Assembly (NCBI RefSeq): GCF_004000945.1
Contig: NZ_BIMF01000013.1
Coordinates: forward strand, 62,001 to 126,000
DNA: 64,000 nt
Origin: Paenibacillus lautus NBRC 15380
Lineage (GTDB): Bacteria; Bacillota; Bacilli; Paenibacillales; Paenibacillaceae
Direction of reading: 5' to 3'
Position 1 is the first letter of the stretch; each line of letters opens with the position of its first letter. The notes under the pieces were generated by a model. That model had not been told where the DNA came from and searched no databases. It was given only the letters and a program-made list of their open reading frames with translations. The translations under genes and the position numbers were made by a program. Of the stretch, positions 8,339 through 16,667 are shown piece by piece.

Positions 8339-8464
8339 GGGAAGCCTAATCCGAAGCGAGTCATAAACGGAACACTGGGAGCATCGGGGTGAGGGTCTAC
8401 TGCTCCGTGAGAATAACACATCTCATCCCCATATCTGTGTTCATTATCCAAGGTATGCCGATGC

Positions 8465-8505
8465 AACCTGCCTTTCCGTGTTTTATGAACGGGGGCAGGT
8501 TTTTT
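8465..8505 (+). terminator. terminator of the deo operon
   Basis: AACCTGCC (8465-8472) pairs with GGCAGGTT (8494-8501), with an inner CCGT/ACGG stem, followed by TTTT. It lies about 130 nt after the pdp stop. Confidence 0.8.
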
Positions 8506-8635
8506 GGCGGCCCCCGTCATAAAACGGGTGGGAGCCCTCATAAGATGGTAGTGGGGAAAAACGTAAGGCATTTAACGGGAGAGGGAGATGTGTAGCCCGG
8601 GCAAGAGCCATCCTGCTTGAAGGAGGCTTTTGGCC

Positions 8636-8713
8636 ATGACCATCGATCAGTTGATTGCTTTGCTGGCACTTATCGTTATGATCATCGGACTTGCGGTGAA
8701 GAAGGAGTCTTAA
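8636..8713 (+). CDS. 25-residue single-membrane-span peptide, holin-like-toxin type
   Basis: A short open frame reads MTIDQLIALLALIVMIIGL then AVKKES. It has a strong AAGGAGG ribosome site at 8620-8626 and is immediately followed by its own terminator. The pattern of a short polar N terminus, one hydrophobic helix and a charged KKES tail resembles the small 'putative holin-like toxin' and BsrG/TxpA-type peptides of Firmicutes type I toxin-antitoxin systems. I could not identify an antisense RNA promoter on the opposite strand, so the toxin idea is inference. It could instead be an unrelated small membrane protein. The ribosome site, stop and terminator make translation likely. Confidence 0.55.
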   Translation: MTIDQLIALLALIVMIIGLAVKKES

Positions 8714-8730
8714 CCTGTGAGTCCGGGAGG

Positions 8731-8777
8731 GCTGCTGCTAAGTAGAAATTCTACTGATGCTGCAGTCTTTTTCTTTT
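8731..8777 (+). terminator. terminator after the small membrane peptide
   Basis: The hairpin core AGTAGAA/TTCTACT is flanked by partly pairing CTGC/GCAG arms and followed by TCTTTTTCTTTT. Confidence 0.65.
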
Positions 8778-8783
8778 GATAGG

Positions 8784-8812
8784 TTGATAGAGTTCGATAT
8801 AAGTCATATACT
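8784..8812 (+). promoter_or_regulatory. sigma-A promoter of tagO
   Basis: TTGATA (8784-8789) and TATACT (8807-8812) have a 17-bp spacer. The leader to the tagO ATG is about 40 nt. Confidence 0.7.
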
Positions 8813-8858
8813 TAGAATGCAATGTTCTCCATTATTCATCATTTATTGGGAGGAAACC

Positions 8859-9821
8859 ATGCTCTATTTTGCAGCGTTTGTCATATCCATGGTGCTGGTA
8901 TTGGTACTGATTCCGCCATTTCGCAAACTTGCGATCAAGCTTGATTTTGTGGACAAGCCAAGACCGGACAGCGAGCGGAAAATACACCGCGAGCCGATAC
9001 CGCTGACAGCGGGGGTCGCCATATTTATCGGATTTTTCATCACCTATTTTGCGCTTACCGGCGCCATTTCAAGGGAAGCGGTAGGCATCTTTATCGGTAG
9101 TGCTCTTATTCTTGGCATTGGACTCGTGGATGATTGGTATAAGTCCCAAGGCAAGGAACTGGCTTCGCTGCCGAAGCTCATTGTACAGGTCAGCGCAGCC
9201 GTCGTTGTATACAGCTATGGCATCGCGTTTGAAGGATTCAACAATCCGTTTACGGGTCAGTATATTAACCTGCCGGAATGGCTGCAGCTCATCTTAACGA
9301 TTCTGTGGATTTTCGGTGTAACGACAGTCATTAATTTCTCGGATGGCATCGACGGTCTTGCTGGAGGGCTCTCCGCCATATCCGGAGGCACGCTGTTTGT
9401 TGTGGCGATTACGCTGGGCAGAGGCGAATCCGCGCTGCTAGCCGTCATTCTTGTAGGTGCTGCGCTGGGATATTTACGATATAATAAGCCGCCTGCCCGA
9501 GTGTTTATGGGAGATGCAGGCGCCACCTTCCTCGGGTTCATTCTCGGGATCATTGCCCTGGATGGTGCGTTTAAAGGTGCAACCCTGGCGTCCTTATTCG
9601 TTCCAATCTTCGCTCTGGGCGTGCCGATCTTCGATAATATTATTGTGGTCATCCGCAGAATGCTTCAGTCCAAGCCGATCTATCAGGCCGATGCATCCCA
9701 AGCGCATTATCGTTTGCTGGCAACGGGACTCAATCAGAAGCAGACATTAGTATTTCTATGCTTGCTGAATCTCTGTTTCGGTCTGGCTGCCATCATACTT
9801 GCGATGAATGGCGGAGCCTGA
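8859..9821 (+). CDS. tagO: undecaprenyl-phosphate GlcNAc-1-phosphate transferase (TagO/WecA family)
   Basis: A 320-residue polytopic membrane enzyme that moves GlcNAc-1-phosphate from UDP-GlcNAc to undecaprenyl phosphate, the first step of wall teichoic acid or similar glycan synthesis on the cytoplasmic face. Seen: about ten hydrophobic segments, 'DKPRPDSERKIHREPIPLTAG' in pieces near residues 27-48, 'GLVDDWY' with the Mg-binding Asp pair, 'VINFSDGIDGLAGG', and 'ARVFMGDAGATFLGF'. The ATG at 8859 follows GGGAGGAAACC. It is monocistronic, with its own promoter and terminator. TagO and WecA cannot be told apart by sequence alone. Confidence 0.88.
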   Translation: MLYFAAFVISMVLVLVLIPPFRKLAIKLDFVDKPRPDSERKIHREPIPLTAGVAIFIGFFITYFALTGAISREAVGIFIGSALILGIGLVDDWYKSQGKELASLPKLIVQVSAAVVVYSYGIAFEGFNNPFTGQYINLPEWLQLILTILWIFGVTTVINFSDGIDGLAGGLSAISGGTLFVVAITLGRGESALLAVILVGAALGYLRYNKPPARVFMGDAGATFLGFILGIIALDGAFKGATLASLFVPIFALGVPIFDNIIVVIRRMLQSKPIYQADASQAHYRLLATGLNQKQTLVFLCLLNLCFGLAAIILAMNGGA

Positions 9822-9863
9822 GGCGTTTAAGCCTGACATAAGCTTTTTCCAGTACGTTATTTA

Positions 9864-9905
9864 AGTCTCGTCTCCAAATCGATGTTGGTGGCGGGGCTTT
9901 TTTTT
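9864..9905 (+). terminator. terminator after tagO
   Basis: AGTCTCGTCTCCAA pairs with TTGGTGGCGGGGCT through Watson-Crick and G-U pairs, followed by TTTTTTT. Confidence 0.75.
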
Positions 9906-10055
9906 AGAGATAAGAAAGTATAAACTTCAGAGGCTTACCATCCTTATCTCGCAAGAAAAACTTCCGCTAAATGTGGTCTGTCTTCTGAGAAAGTACGTCG
10001 ATAGTCGTTTTTCTTATTAGAATGGTAGCAGGTAGACGAACAGGAGGTCAGCGGG

Positions 10056-10922
10056 ATGAATGACATGATTGGAAAGATCATCATCGTAACAGGAGCCAAC
10101 TCCGGCATGGGCCTGGCTGCGACGGTGGAGCTGGCAAAAGGCGGAGCGCATGTGATCATGGCTTGCCGTAGTCAATCGAGGGGCGAAGCGGCTCTTCGGC
10201 AAGCGTTGCAGGAGAGCGGCAGCTCGAAAATCGAGCTGATGACGCTGGATTTGGGGTCTTTTGATAGCATTAGGGCATTCGCTTCCGATTATAAGGCCAA
10301 ATACGAGCGGCTTGACGTTCTCGTAAATAATGCTGGCGTGGTCACCATCAAGCGGGAACTAACGCAGGACGGATACGAAGCCATGATGGGGGTCAATCAT
10401 CTGGGGCATTTTTTGCTGACGAACGAGCTTCTGGAGCCCCTTCAGCACGCCCGGCAGGGGAGGGTCGTGAATGTATCCTCTGGCGCGCATAAAGTGGGCA
10501 GCATCCATTTTGATGACCCTAATCTCGGTAAGGGATTCCATGTGGCCAAAGGTTACGCGCAGTCCAAATTGGCTAACATCCTGTTTACCAAAGAGCTGGC
10601 CCGCCGGCTGCAGCCGACGCGGGTAACGGTTAATGCGCTTCATCCCGGTGCCGTCAGCACCAGCATTGGCGTGAACCGGGACACGGGCTTTGGCAATGCG
10701 GTCCATAAGCTGCTTCGTCCGTTCTTCTTAACGCCGCTCGAAGGAGCTCGGACAACGATTTATTTGGCTTCAAGTCCTGAAGTGGAGCATGTGACAGGGG
10801 AATACTATGTCAAATGCAAACCGGCGAAGACCACCGACAAGGCAAGGGATTCGAAGCTGGCCGCTCGTCTGTGGGAATGGAGTGAACAACAGGTAGGCTG
10901 GAAGCCGGACAAGGGTCGATGA
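10056..10922 (+). CDS. short-chain dehydrogenase/reductase, retinol-dehydrogenase-like
   Basis: A 288-residue classical SDR oxidoreductase. The Rossmann nucleotide motif 'VTGANSGMGLA' is at residues 11-21, and an Arg follows in 'MACRSQSRGEAA', suggesting NADP(H). Then come 'LDLGSFDSIRAF', 'LVNNAGVV', the catalytic Ser in 'VNVSSGAHKVG', and the Tyr-x-x-x-Lys pair as YAQSK (Y167, K171). The insert 'FDDPNLGKGFHVAKGYAQSK' resembles retinol dehydrogenase/WW-oxidoreductase-like members. AGGAGGT precedes the ATG. The substrate is unknown and the neighbours give no clue. Confidence 0.85.
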   Translation: MNDMIGKIIIVTGANSGMGLAATVELAKGGAHVIMACRSQSRGEAALRQALQESGSSKIELMTLDLGSFDSIRAFASDYKAKYERLDVLVNNAGVVTIKRELTQDGYEAMMGVNHLGHFLLTNELLEPLQHARQGRVVNVSSGAHKVGSIHFDDPNLGKGFHVAKGYAQSKLANILFTKELARRLQPTRVTVNALHPGAVSTSIGVNRDTGFGNAVHKLLRPFFLTPLEGARTTIYLASSPEVEHVTGEYYVKCKPAKTTDKARDSKLAARLWEWSEQQVGWKPDKGR

Positions 10923-11074
10923 ATTTACGCATTCAAGAAGGCCTGGTTCCAAGAACGGGGTTATAAGTGAATGATCCGATAAGAGCATGATCGGGCAACA
11001 ATGAACGAGGGGGCGAATCGGCCCATCAACATGATGACTGCCAGTAAATGAAGGACCAAGACTGGCGAACGAAT

Positions 11075-11119
11075 AAACGGGATATCTCCAGATCAACATG
11101 ATCTGAGGATATCCCGTTT
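11075..11119. terminator. bidirectional terminator between the SDR gene and murQ
   Basis: A nearly perfect inverted repeat of about 20 bp per arm (AAACGGGATATC...GATATCCCGTTT) has loop ACA and two mismatches. The convergent genes on both sides end near it. The rest of the 239-nt gap shows nothing else. Confidence 0.7.
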
Positions 11120-11161
11120 CATTTTACGATAGATGTTCATCATAGGCCATAGAAGTTTATG

Positions 11162-12073
11162 TTACTTCGTCGTTTTCATATCGATCGCGCTGCGCACAAA
11201 TCCGCTGGTACCGTCAAGAAGTTTGGACGCTTCCGCGGCACTGACATTAGCCAGCAGCATCACGATGGCAGTTTTAACATGGGCGCCGGCTTCATGGTAC
11301 GCCTTTTCCACATCCTCCTCAGAGGCTCCCGTTGCAAGGGTTATGATGCGTTTGGCGCGATGCACAAGCTTATTATTGGACGGGTTGAGGTCGACCATCA
11401 GATTTTTGTACACCTTGCCGATCCGAATCATGGCGGTCGTTGTCAGCATGTTCAGAATCAGCTTTTGCGAAGTACCGGCCTTCATACGCGTGGAGCCCAT
11501 GATCACTTCGGGTCCGACAACAGCTTCGATCACAAAATCCGCATATTGATGCATCGGCGATTCGTAGTTATTACAGAGTCCGATGACAACGGCTCCACGC
11601 TCCTTGGCGCGTCTCATCGCCCCAAGAACATAGGGCGTACGGCCGCTTGCAGCGATACCGATGACAACATCCTTCTCATTGATACCGTTTTCATTGATAT
11701 CCTGCTCACCTAACTCTTCGCTATCCTCGGCACCTTCGATAGCTTCCTTCACGGCTCTGAAACCACCTGCAATCAATCCCTGCACCATGGAAGGGTCGGT
11801 CCCGTAGGTAGGCGGACACTCGGATGCGTCCAGAATACCGATTCGGCCGCTGGTACCGGCACCTATGTAGAACAATCTGCCGCCCTTCTGGAAAGCGTCC
11901 ACGACGAGATCTGCCGCTCTGGCTATAAGAGGAATAAGTTCGCGGATCGCATCGGTGATCAGGCTATCCTCGCTATTGATGAGGATCATAATTTGTTCTG
12001 AGCTCAACTGATCAATGTTCTGCGTATTTTCATGAGGCTGTTCGGTTGTCAATTGACTTAGAATATTCGTCAT
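11162..12073 (-). CDS. murQ: N-acetylmuramic acid 6-phosphate etherase
   Basis: Cleaves the lactyl ether of MurNAc-6-phosphate to give GlcNAc-6-phosphate and D-lactate in the cytosol. It is 303 residues long, the family length, with a SIS fold. Seen: 'LFYIGAGTSGRIGILDASECPP', in which E85 corresponds to the first catalytic Glu of E. coli MurQ, and 'EGAEDSEE' with E116 as the second; 'VVIGIAASGRTPYV' is the sugar-phosphate loop and 'GSTRMKAGTSQKLILN' is the family signature. AGGAGA lies ahead of the ATG. It is the second gene of a minus-strand pair behind the BadF-type kinase, 51 nt apart, and divergent from the regulator and importer genes of the same pathway. Confidence 0.95.
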   Translation of the reverse strand: MTNILSQLTTEQPHENTQNIDQLSSEQIMILINSEDSLITDAIRELIPLIARAADLVVDAFQKGGRLFYIGAGTSGRIGILDASECPPTYGTDPSMVQGLIAGGFRAVKEAIEGAEDSEELGEQDINENGINEKDVVIGIAASGRTPYVLGAMRRAKERGAVVIGLCNNYESPMHQYADFVIEAVVGPEVIMGSTRMKAGTSQKLILNMLTTTAMIRIGKVYKNLMVDLNPSNNKLVHRAKRIITLATGASEEDVEKAYHEAGAHVKTAIVMLLANVSAAEASKLLDGTSGFVRSAIDMKTTK

Positions 12074-12124
12074 GAGACAGGTCTCCTTTTTTGCCTTGGA
12101 ATATGGACGGGCACTGATGTAAAG

Positions 12125-13081
12125 CTACAGCAAGTCAGAGACGCCGTCTGTAAATAGCTTGTAGGCTAACAGGGCCGCACCATGGGCTGGTGTACGTTCA
12201 CGATTTCCTTCTGGGAACCGGAGGCGGGGATAACGCGATAGCAGAATGCCGACGTACGTTTCCCGAAACAATGGCGAATGCTTGAAGATCGAGCCGATCC
12301 GCACGAGTTCACTCTCAGCGAATTCAGCTTGCTGCCTGATGAGAGCGCTTGTTGTATCGGCCAGTTCTGCTGCCTGCTGCCGGATGATACGGTCTGCCGC
12401 TTCATCACCGGCTTCGGCTGCTTCTATGCAGCAGCGGGCGAAGGAAGCGATATCCTGTTTCGTTATAGCGGGCTGATAAATGTAGGATTTGAGATCGGTA
12501 ATATGCTGGAGAGGATAGGCTGCAACAATTAAGCTGCTCATGATGGTGGGTGGCAAAATGCCCTCGTGGCTCTTAATGACAGTTTTCAGAGTCTGAAGTC
12601 CGATCTGATAACCGCTGCCTTCGTCTCCAAGAAGATGTCCCCAGCCACCGACGCGGTGGATGTCTCCCGATTTGGTTATAGCGTAGGTATTGGATCCGGT
12701 TCCCGATATCGCAAGGATTCCATACTGACGTTCCAGTACGGCCATTAATGAAATTTCGGCTTCCGAGCGCATGTAAATACGCATCGAGAGCTGCCGCTGC
12801 TGGAAATAGGAATGAAGGAAAGACTGAACACGACGTCGTTCTTCTGCAGAGCTTATACCTGACATTCCAAGACATATTGATGTGAAAAATAATGACTTAT
12901 TAAAAAGAGGTGCCAAAAGCCCATCCAACACCGTTCGGAGTTCCTCCATCGCTTTATCAAAGGTTACAATGTAAGGATTGGTGGAACCTCCGGTATACCG
13001 GGAAAACACTTCTCCAGCACTATTGATAGCGGTTGCTTCGGTTTTGGTACCGCCACCATCAACACCGATAAAAATTTCCAT
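12125..13081 (-). CDS. murK: BadF/BcrA-type kinase, probable MurNAc/GlcNAc kinase
   Basis: A 318-residue ASKHA-fold kinase. Seen: the phosphate-1 loop 'GVDGGGTKTEATAIN' at residues 6-20, 'SICLGMSGISSAEERRR', 'ILAISGTGSNTYAI' (phosphate-2), 'VGGWGHLLGDEGSGYQIG', which is typical of N-acetylglucosamine kinases, and a C-terminal 'EGNRERTPAHGAALLAYKL' segment. Because the adjacent importer is an ABC system, not a phosphotransferase, imported MurNAc arrives unphosphorylated. A cytosolic kinase feeding MurQ is what the pathway needs, so I favour MurNAc and/or GlcNAc kinase like clostridial MurK. The gene symbol is by context. The ribosome site is weak. It is expressed from the divergent control region at 13.1-13.3 kb. 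Confidence 0.8.
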   Translation of the reverse strand: MEIFIGVDGGGTKTEATAINSAGEVFSRYTGGSTNPYIVTFDKAMEELRTVLDGLLAPLFNKSLFFTSICLGMSGISSAEERRRVQSFLHSYFQQRQLSMRIYMRSEAEISLMAVLERQYGILAISGTGSNTYAITKSGDIHRVGGWGHLLGDEGSGYQIGLQTLKTVIKSHEGILPPTIMSSLIVAAYPLQHITDLKSYIYQPAITKQDIASFARCCIEAAEAGDEAADRIIRQQAAELADTTSALIRQQAEFAESELVRIGSIFKHSPLFRETYVGILLSRYPRLRFPEGNRERTPAHGAALLAYKLFTDGVSDLL

Positions 13082-13160
13082 ATTGAACCACTTCGCTTTC
13101 TATATCCAGTATAGGAGAAAACGGAAGTGTTGTAAAATAAAATTTTAAATCATGAATTAA

Positions 13161-13182
13161 GTATTGAAATATAATTTCATAC
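13161..13182 (+). promoter_or_regulatory. palindromic candidate operator for the RpiR-family regulator
   Basis: GTATTGAAAT-ATA-ATTTCATAC is an inverted repeat (GAAAT/ATTTC with flanking GTAT/ATAC). It overlaps the -35 element and spacer of the promoter just below and lies between the divergent MurNAc gene sets, the expected place for autoregulation. Confidence 0.5.
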
Positions 13183-13192
13183 AATTTATAAT
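13164..13192 (+). promoter_or_regulatory. sigma-A promoter of the MurNAc importer operon
   Basis: TTGAAA (13164-13169) and TATAAT (13187-13192) are exactly 17 bp apart. The predicted start point is near 13199, about 110 nt before the regulator ATG. Confidence 0.8.
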
Positions 13193-13211
13193 GAACTCAA
13201 TCCACTGATAT

Positions 13212-13225
13212 TGAAAGCGATACCA
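13212..13225 (+). promoter_or_regulatory. cre (CcpA) site in the MurNAc operon leader
   Basis: TGAAAGCGATACCA fits the cre consensus TGNAANCGNWNNCA at every defined position and lies about 13-26 nt downstream of the predicted start point. This predicts catabolite repression of the salvage operon. Confidence 0.65.
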
Positions 13226-13307
13226 GTCATGCTTTCATCCAAGTTGTGTAAGGTAATGTTACATAGAAGTGATCGTCAGAGGATGATTTGTAAAGGGGGG
13301 GCAAGAA

Positions 13308-14144
13308 ATGAACGGCGGATTGGTTCGATTGCGTGAGGTGTATGATTCATTAAATCCGTCCGAGCGCAAAGTTGCAGCCTTCATTTTGCAGGAACCGGCA
13401 GAGATGATACAGATGTCGGTCGCGGATCTTGCAGTCCGAAGCGGTTCCAGTCAGGCTGCCATTGTACGCCTGTGCAAAACGATGGGTTTCAAAGGCTATC
13501 AGGATCTGAAGCTGAAGGTAGCTGGAGACTTGCAGGAGCCATTAGCCACCGGGTATCAGGATATCCGGCCCAATGACAGCATTTCTGCAATTATACAGAA
13601 CGTCTCGAACAACAACATTCAATCGATTCGGGATACGATGAAGATTATGGAGGAAGGGAAGGTGGAAGAGGCCGTTCTGGCCCTCGATCAGTCGAAGCGC
13701 ATTTTCATGTTCGGGGTAGGGGCTTCCAATCTGATCGGGATGGATGCCCAGCAGAAATTTTTGCGGATTAACAAGGTATGCATATCGTTTCCGGACCCTC
13801 ATGTTCAGCTCACCTCGGCGGTGCTGCTGACTCCAGATGATGCGGCCGTATGCATTTCCTACTCCGGTGAAACGGATGAAGTGATCCGCGCAGCAGCTAT
13901 TGCGAAGGAGAAGGGATGCAAGACGATTGGCATTACCAAATACGGTGATTCTACCTTGAGCCGATCGGTGGACATTCCCTTGTACACTTCCTCCACGGAG
14001 AACGAGATTCGCAGTGGCGCGATGTCCTCTCGCATTACGCAGCTTAATCTTATCGATATTTTATATCTTGGCGTCGCCAGCCGGAATTACGAGAATTCAG
14101 TGAAATACCTGGATGAGAGCCGGCAAGCGATCAAACGGTTGTAG
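13308..14144 (+). CDS. RpiR-family regulator, MurR-like
   Basis: A 278-residue transcription factor. Residues 1-75 form the RpiR helix-turn-helix ('LNPSERKVAAFILQEP', 'MSVADLAVRSGSSQAAIVRL', 'KTMGFKGYQDLKLKV'); residues about 125-260 form a SIS sugar-phosphate domain ('RIFMFGVGASNLIGMDAQQK', 'AVCISYSGETDEVIRAA', 'IGITKYGDSTLSR'). SIS regulators of this kind respond to MurNAc-6-phosphate (MurR) or similar sugar phosphates. The ATG follows a GGGGGG-rich ribosome site. It is the first gene of the plus-strand salvage operon and faces the kinase-murQ pair, so it probably controls both. Confidence 0.88.
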   Translation: MNGGLVRLREVYDSLNPSERKVAAFILQEPAEMIQMSVADLAVRSGSSQAAIVRLCKTMGFKGYQDLKLKVAGDLQEPLATGYQDIRPNDSISAIIQNVSNNNIQSIRDTMKIMEEGKVEEAVLALDQSKRIFMFGVGASNLIGMDAQQKFLRINKVCISFPDPHVQLTSAVLLTPDDAAVCISYSGETDEVIRAAAIAKEKGCKTIGITKYGDSTLSRSVDIPLYTSSTENEIRSGAMSSRITQLNLIDILYLGVASRNYENSVKYLDESRQAIKRL

Positions 14145-14190
14145 TTCATAGCGAAAACCACAAATATATAAATGATAAGGGGAGTAGTAC

Positions 14191-15585
14191 ATGAAGAAAA
14201 AAGGTTGGCTTACATTGTTGGCTTCTTTAATGCTCGTGTTTACCGCAGCTTGCGGCGGTTCCGGCGGGGCGAAGACTCCGGAAGGCGGAACAGGAACCAC
14301 TTCGGAAGGAAATGGTGAAGCCGCACCGAAGCAGGATACGGTTGTCGTCTGGACTTATCCGGTTCATGGTAAATACGAAGATGAGTTGAAAGAGCATGTA
14401 GCGGATCTGAAAGAAAAATATCCGCACATTACAGTCCAAACCGAAGTGCTCTCCTGGGCTGAGGGTCCGAAGAAGTTCGATGTGGCCTTGAATGCCGGTA
14501 ACCCGCCTGACCTCTATTTCCACGCGGTGGATGGAGCTTATGTGGATACGGGCCTTGCACTGGAGCTTACCCCTTATATTACAGACGAGATCAAAAACGA
14601 CTACCTGCCGGGAACGCTTGAGCTGGGCCAAATCCAGGGTAAACAATATGGACTTCCGCTGTACCAATCCCTCTGGGCGTGGGGCGGCAACAAGAAGATT
14701 CTCGAAGAAGCCGGCATCGACTGGAAGGCTATTCAAGAGAACGGCTGGACTTGGACTGAATTCAAGGCAGCTGCCGAGAAATTGACCAAGAAACTTCCGA
14801 ACGGCAATACGCAGTATGCGCTGGTGACCGACGGTACTTCCCTGGACTTCATGGAAATGCTGACGCGCAGCAACGGCATGCCGGACGTTCTGAATGATAA
14901 AGGCGAGTTCCAATGGAACGACGAGCGGATTCTGGATACAATGACATTCGTGTCCGATCTGATGAAAGCCGGGCATTTGCCTGCCGAGACCGCAGCGATT
15001 ACGCCGGCCAAACGGATGGATCTGTTCTATGCAGAGGAAGCCGCGATCGTGTCCAAAGCGATTCCTTACTATGACGTAATGCTCCAGAACCGCGCGAAGG
15101 ATATTGACAGCGGTACTGTACAGGGCGCGAAAATCGATTTCGTCCTGCTGCCGGTTCCGCATAACGACGGGGCTGAGCGGAAGACCTCCATGTTTGGTGA
15201 AGGCTACGTAGCGTTCAAACAGAAGAAGGATAAAGGCGAAGAGCACGCAAAGAACACGTTCCTGATCATGGAAGGACTGAGCGGCGCGAAAGCCGGTAAT
15301 TCCGCGAATGAACTGGTGCTGCCTTTCGTTCGTAAATCCCAAGCGGAGTTTTATGAAGGCAAAGGACTCGGTACGGAATCCACCATTAAAGCAGCGGAAA
15401 TTTTTGCGAACTTCAAAGAAATTCCGGTGACCCTGAACCTCGATGCAGAGGCTTCAGGTAACCAGAAGAAATTCAAGGAGCAAGTAGTGAAGCCGAACAT
15501 TCAGGCGCTGTTCTCGGGTGAGAAGACACCGGAGCAGATCGCGCAGGACTTCAAGGATAAAGGCAAACAAATTCTAGGACAGTAA
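14191..15585 (+). CDS. sugar ABC transporter substrate-binding lipoprotein (CUT1)
   Basis: A 464-residue extracytoplasmic binding protein. It has a lipoprotein signal peptide (MKKKGWLTLLASLMLVFTAA, then Cys21) and a Gly/Ser/Glu-rich tether, then a type-2 periplasmic-binding fold ('VVVWTYPVHGKYEDEL', 'NPPDLYFHAVDGAYVDTGLA', 'GKQYGLPLYQSLWAWGGNK', 'WTWTEFKAAAEKL'). It lies 46 nt downstream of the RpiR-like regulator and is followed by two permeases and an ATPase, forming a complete importer. From the pathway genes around it, the substrate is inferred to be MurNAc, a MurNAc-containing disaccharide or small wall fragments. Confidence 0.85.
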   Translation: MKKKGWLTLLASLMLVFTAACGGSGGAKTPEGGTGTTSEGNGEAAPKQDTVVVWTYPVHGKYEDELKEHVADLKEKYPHITVQTEVLSWAEGPKKFDVALNAGNPPDLYFHAVDGAYVDTGLALELTPYITDEIKNDYLPGTLELGQIQGKQYGLPLYQSLWAWGGNKKILEEAGIDWKAIQENGWTWTEFKAAAEKLTKKLPNGNTQYALVTDGTSLDFMEMLTRSNGMPDVLNDKGEFQWNDERILDTMTFVSDLMKAGHLPAETAAITPAKRMDLFYAEEAAIVSKAIPYYDVMLQNRAKDIDSGTVQGAKIDFVLLPVPHNDGAERKTSMFGEGYVAFKQKKDKGEEHAKNTFLIMEGLSGAKAGNSANELVLPFVRKSQAEFYEGKGLGTESTIKAAEIFANFKEIPVTLNLDAEASGNQKKFKEQVVKPNIQALFSGEKTPEQIAQDFKDKGKQILGQ

Positions 15586-15595
15586 TTGAAGTTAT

Positions 15596-15647
15596 AAGGG
15601 GGTGTCCCGTTGTCCTTAGCAGGAACAAAACGGGTCACTCCCTTTTT
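15596..15647 (+). terminator. intercistronic hairpin between binding protein and permease
   Basis: AAGGGGGTG...CCCGTT pairs with AACGGG...CAC-CCC and is followed by TTTTT. It probably acts as a partial terminator or an mRNA-end stabiliser that lets the binding protein be made in excess. Confidence 0.6.
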
Positions 15648-15716
15648 AAACCAATTGATTTAAGGTTCAAAAGGCTTCATGAAAATACTTCACCTGTGCG
15701 CAAAGGAGGAAATCAA

Positions 15717-16634
15717 ATGCAGACTGCCCCGGCGCAAACCCGGCCTTCGCGTCCCCCAATGAAGGGTTATCTACGCGAATATGGATGGGCGTATTTATTC
15801 ATTCTGGCTCCCGTACTGTTGTTCTTGATATTTACGCTTTACCCGGTCGCCTCCGCTTTTCTGATGAGCTTTCAGGAATACAGCGTGATGGGCTCTGAAT
15901 GGATTGGAACTGACAACTATACACGGATGGTACAGGATGAAGTGTTCTGGAAATCCATGAGGAATACGGTTTTATTCACGATCGGTACCGTTCCGGTGAA
16001 CATTGTCATCACGTATGCTTTATCCTTTTTTATTTTTCAGATGAAGAATAAATGGCAAACGTTCTTCAAGGCTACGATGTATTTGCCGGCCGTTGCTTCC
16101 GGCGTCACCATCTCGGTGGTATGGCTCGCAATTTACGATCCGACCCATGCCGGGCTGTTGAATCGCTTCATTGGATTATTCGGATTTGACCCGGTCATAT
16201 GGCTCGGCAAATCGAACACCGCGCTCTTTTCGCTTATCTTGATGAACTGGCTCGGTTCGCATGGTGCGGGCATTATTCTTTATTTGGCCGCCATGGGCGG
16301 GATTCCCAAATCGCTCTATGAAGCCGCGGATATTGACCATGCTAGCGGTTGGTCCAAATTCTGGAGCATTACGTGGCCGCTGATGAAACCAACCACATTG
16401 TATCTGCTGGTGACGGGCGTCATTACGTCCTTCCAGGTGTTTATCTCAGTGTATCTGATGACGCAGGGCGGTCCGAACTTCGCGACGACAACCATCGCCT
16501 ACCTGATTTACAGCACCGCATTCAACTTCTATGAATTTGGACTCGCGGCAGCGCAATCTTTTGTATTGGCCGCATTGATTATTGTCATTTCCGTCATTCA
16601 GTTCAAATACTTCTCGTCCGACGTGGAGTATTAA
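15717..16634 (+). CDS. sugar ABC transporter permease (MalF/UgpA type)
   Basis: A 305-residue inner-membrane permease with six hydrophobic helices, starting 'YGWAYLFILAPVLLFLIFTL'. The EAA loop that docks on the ATPase reads 'PKSLYEAADIDHASGWSKFW' (about residues 200-219). The ATG at 15717 has AAAGGAGG 7-8 nt upstream; the longer frame start at 15696 includes that site and is unlikely. It pairs with the next gene to form the channel. Confidence 0.88.
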   Translation: MQTAPAQTRPSRPPMKGYLREYGWAYLFILAPVLLFLIFTLYPVASAFLMSFQEYSVMGSEWIGTDNYTRMVQDEVFWKSMRNTVLFTIGTVPVNIVITYALSFFIFQMKNKWQTFFKATMYLPAVASGVTISVVWLAIYDPTHAGLLNRFIGLFGFDPVIWLGKSNTALFSLILMNWLGSHGAGIILYLAAMGGIPKSLYEAADIDHASGWSKFWSITWPLMKPTTLYLLVTGVITSFQVFISVYLMTQGGPNFATTTIAYLIYSTAFNFYEFGLAAAQSFVLAALIIVISVIQFKYFSSDVEY

Positions 16635-16667
16635 TGCATATTTCTGAAGCTAAAAGGGGGTGCACCT

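Noticed and set aside
7052..8419. 455-codon open frame antisense to pdp
   Set aside because: It mirrors the codon periodicity of pdp, has no ribosome site and its translation is His/Arg/Leu-rich without any family motif; it is a shadow of the real gene.
14227..15342. 371-codon open frame antisense to the first binding protein
   Set aside because: Shadow of the lipoprotein gene; no recognisable domain.
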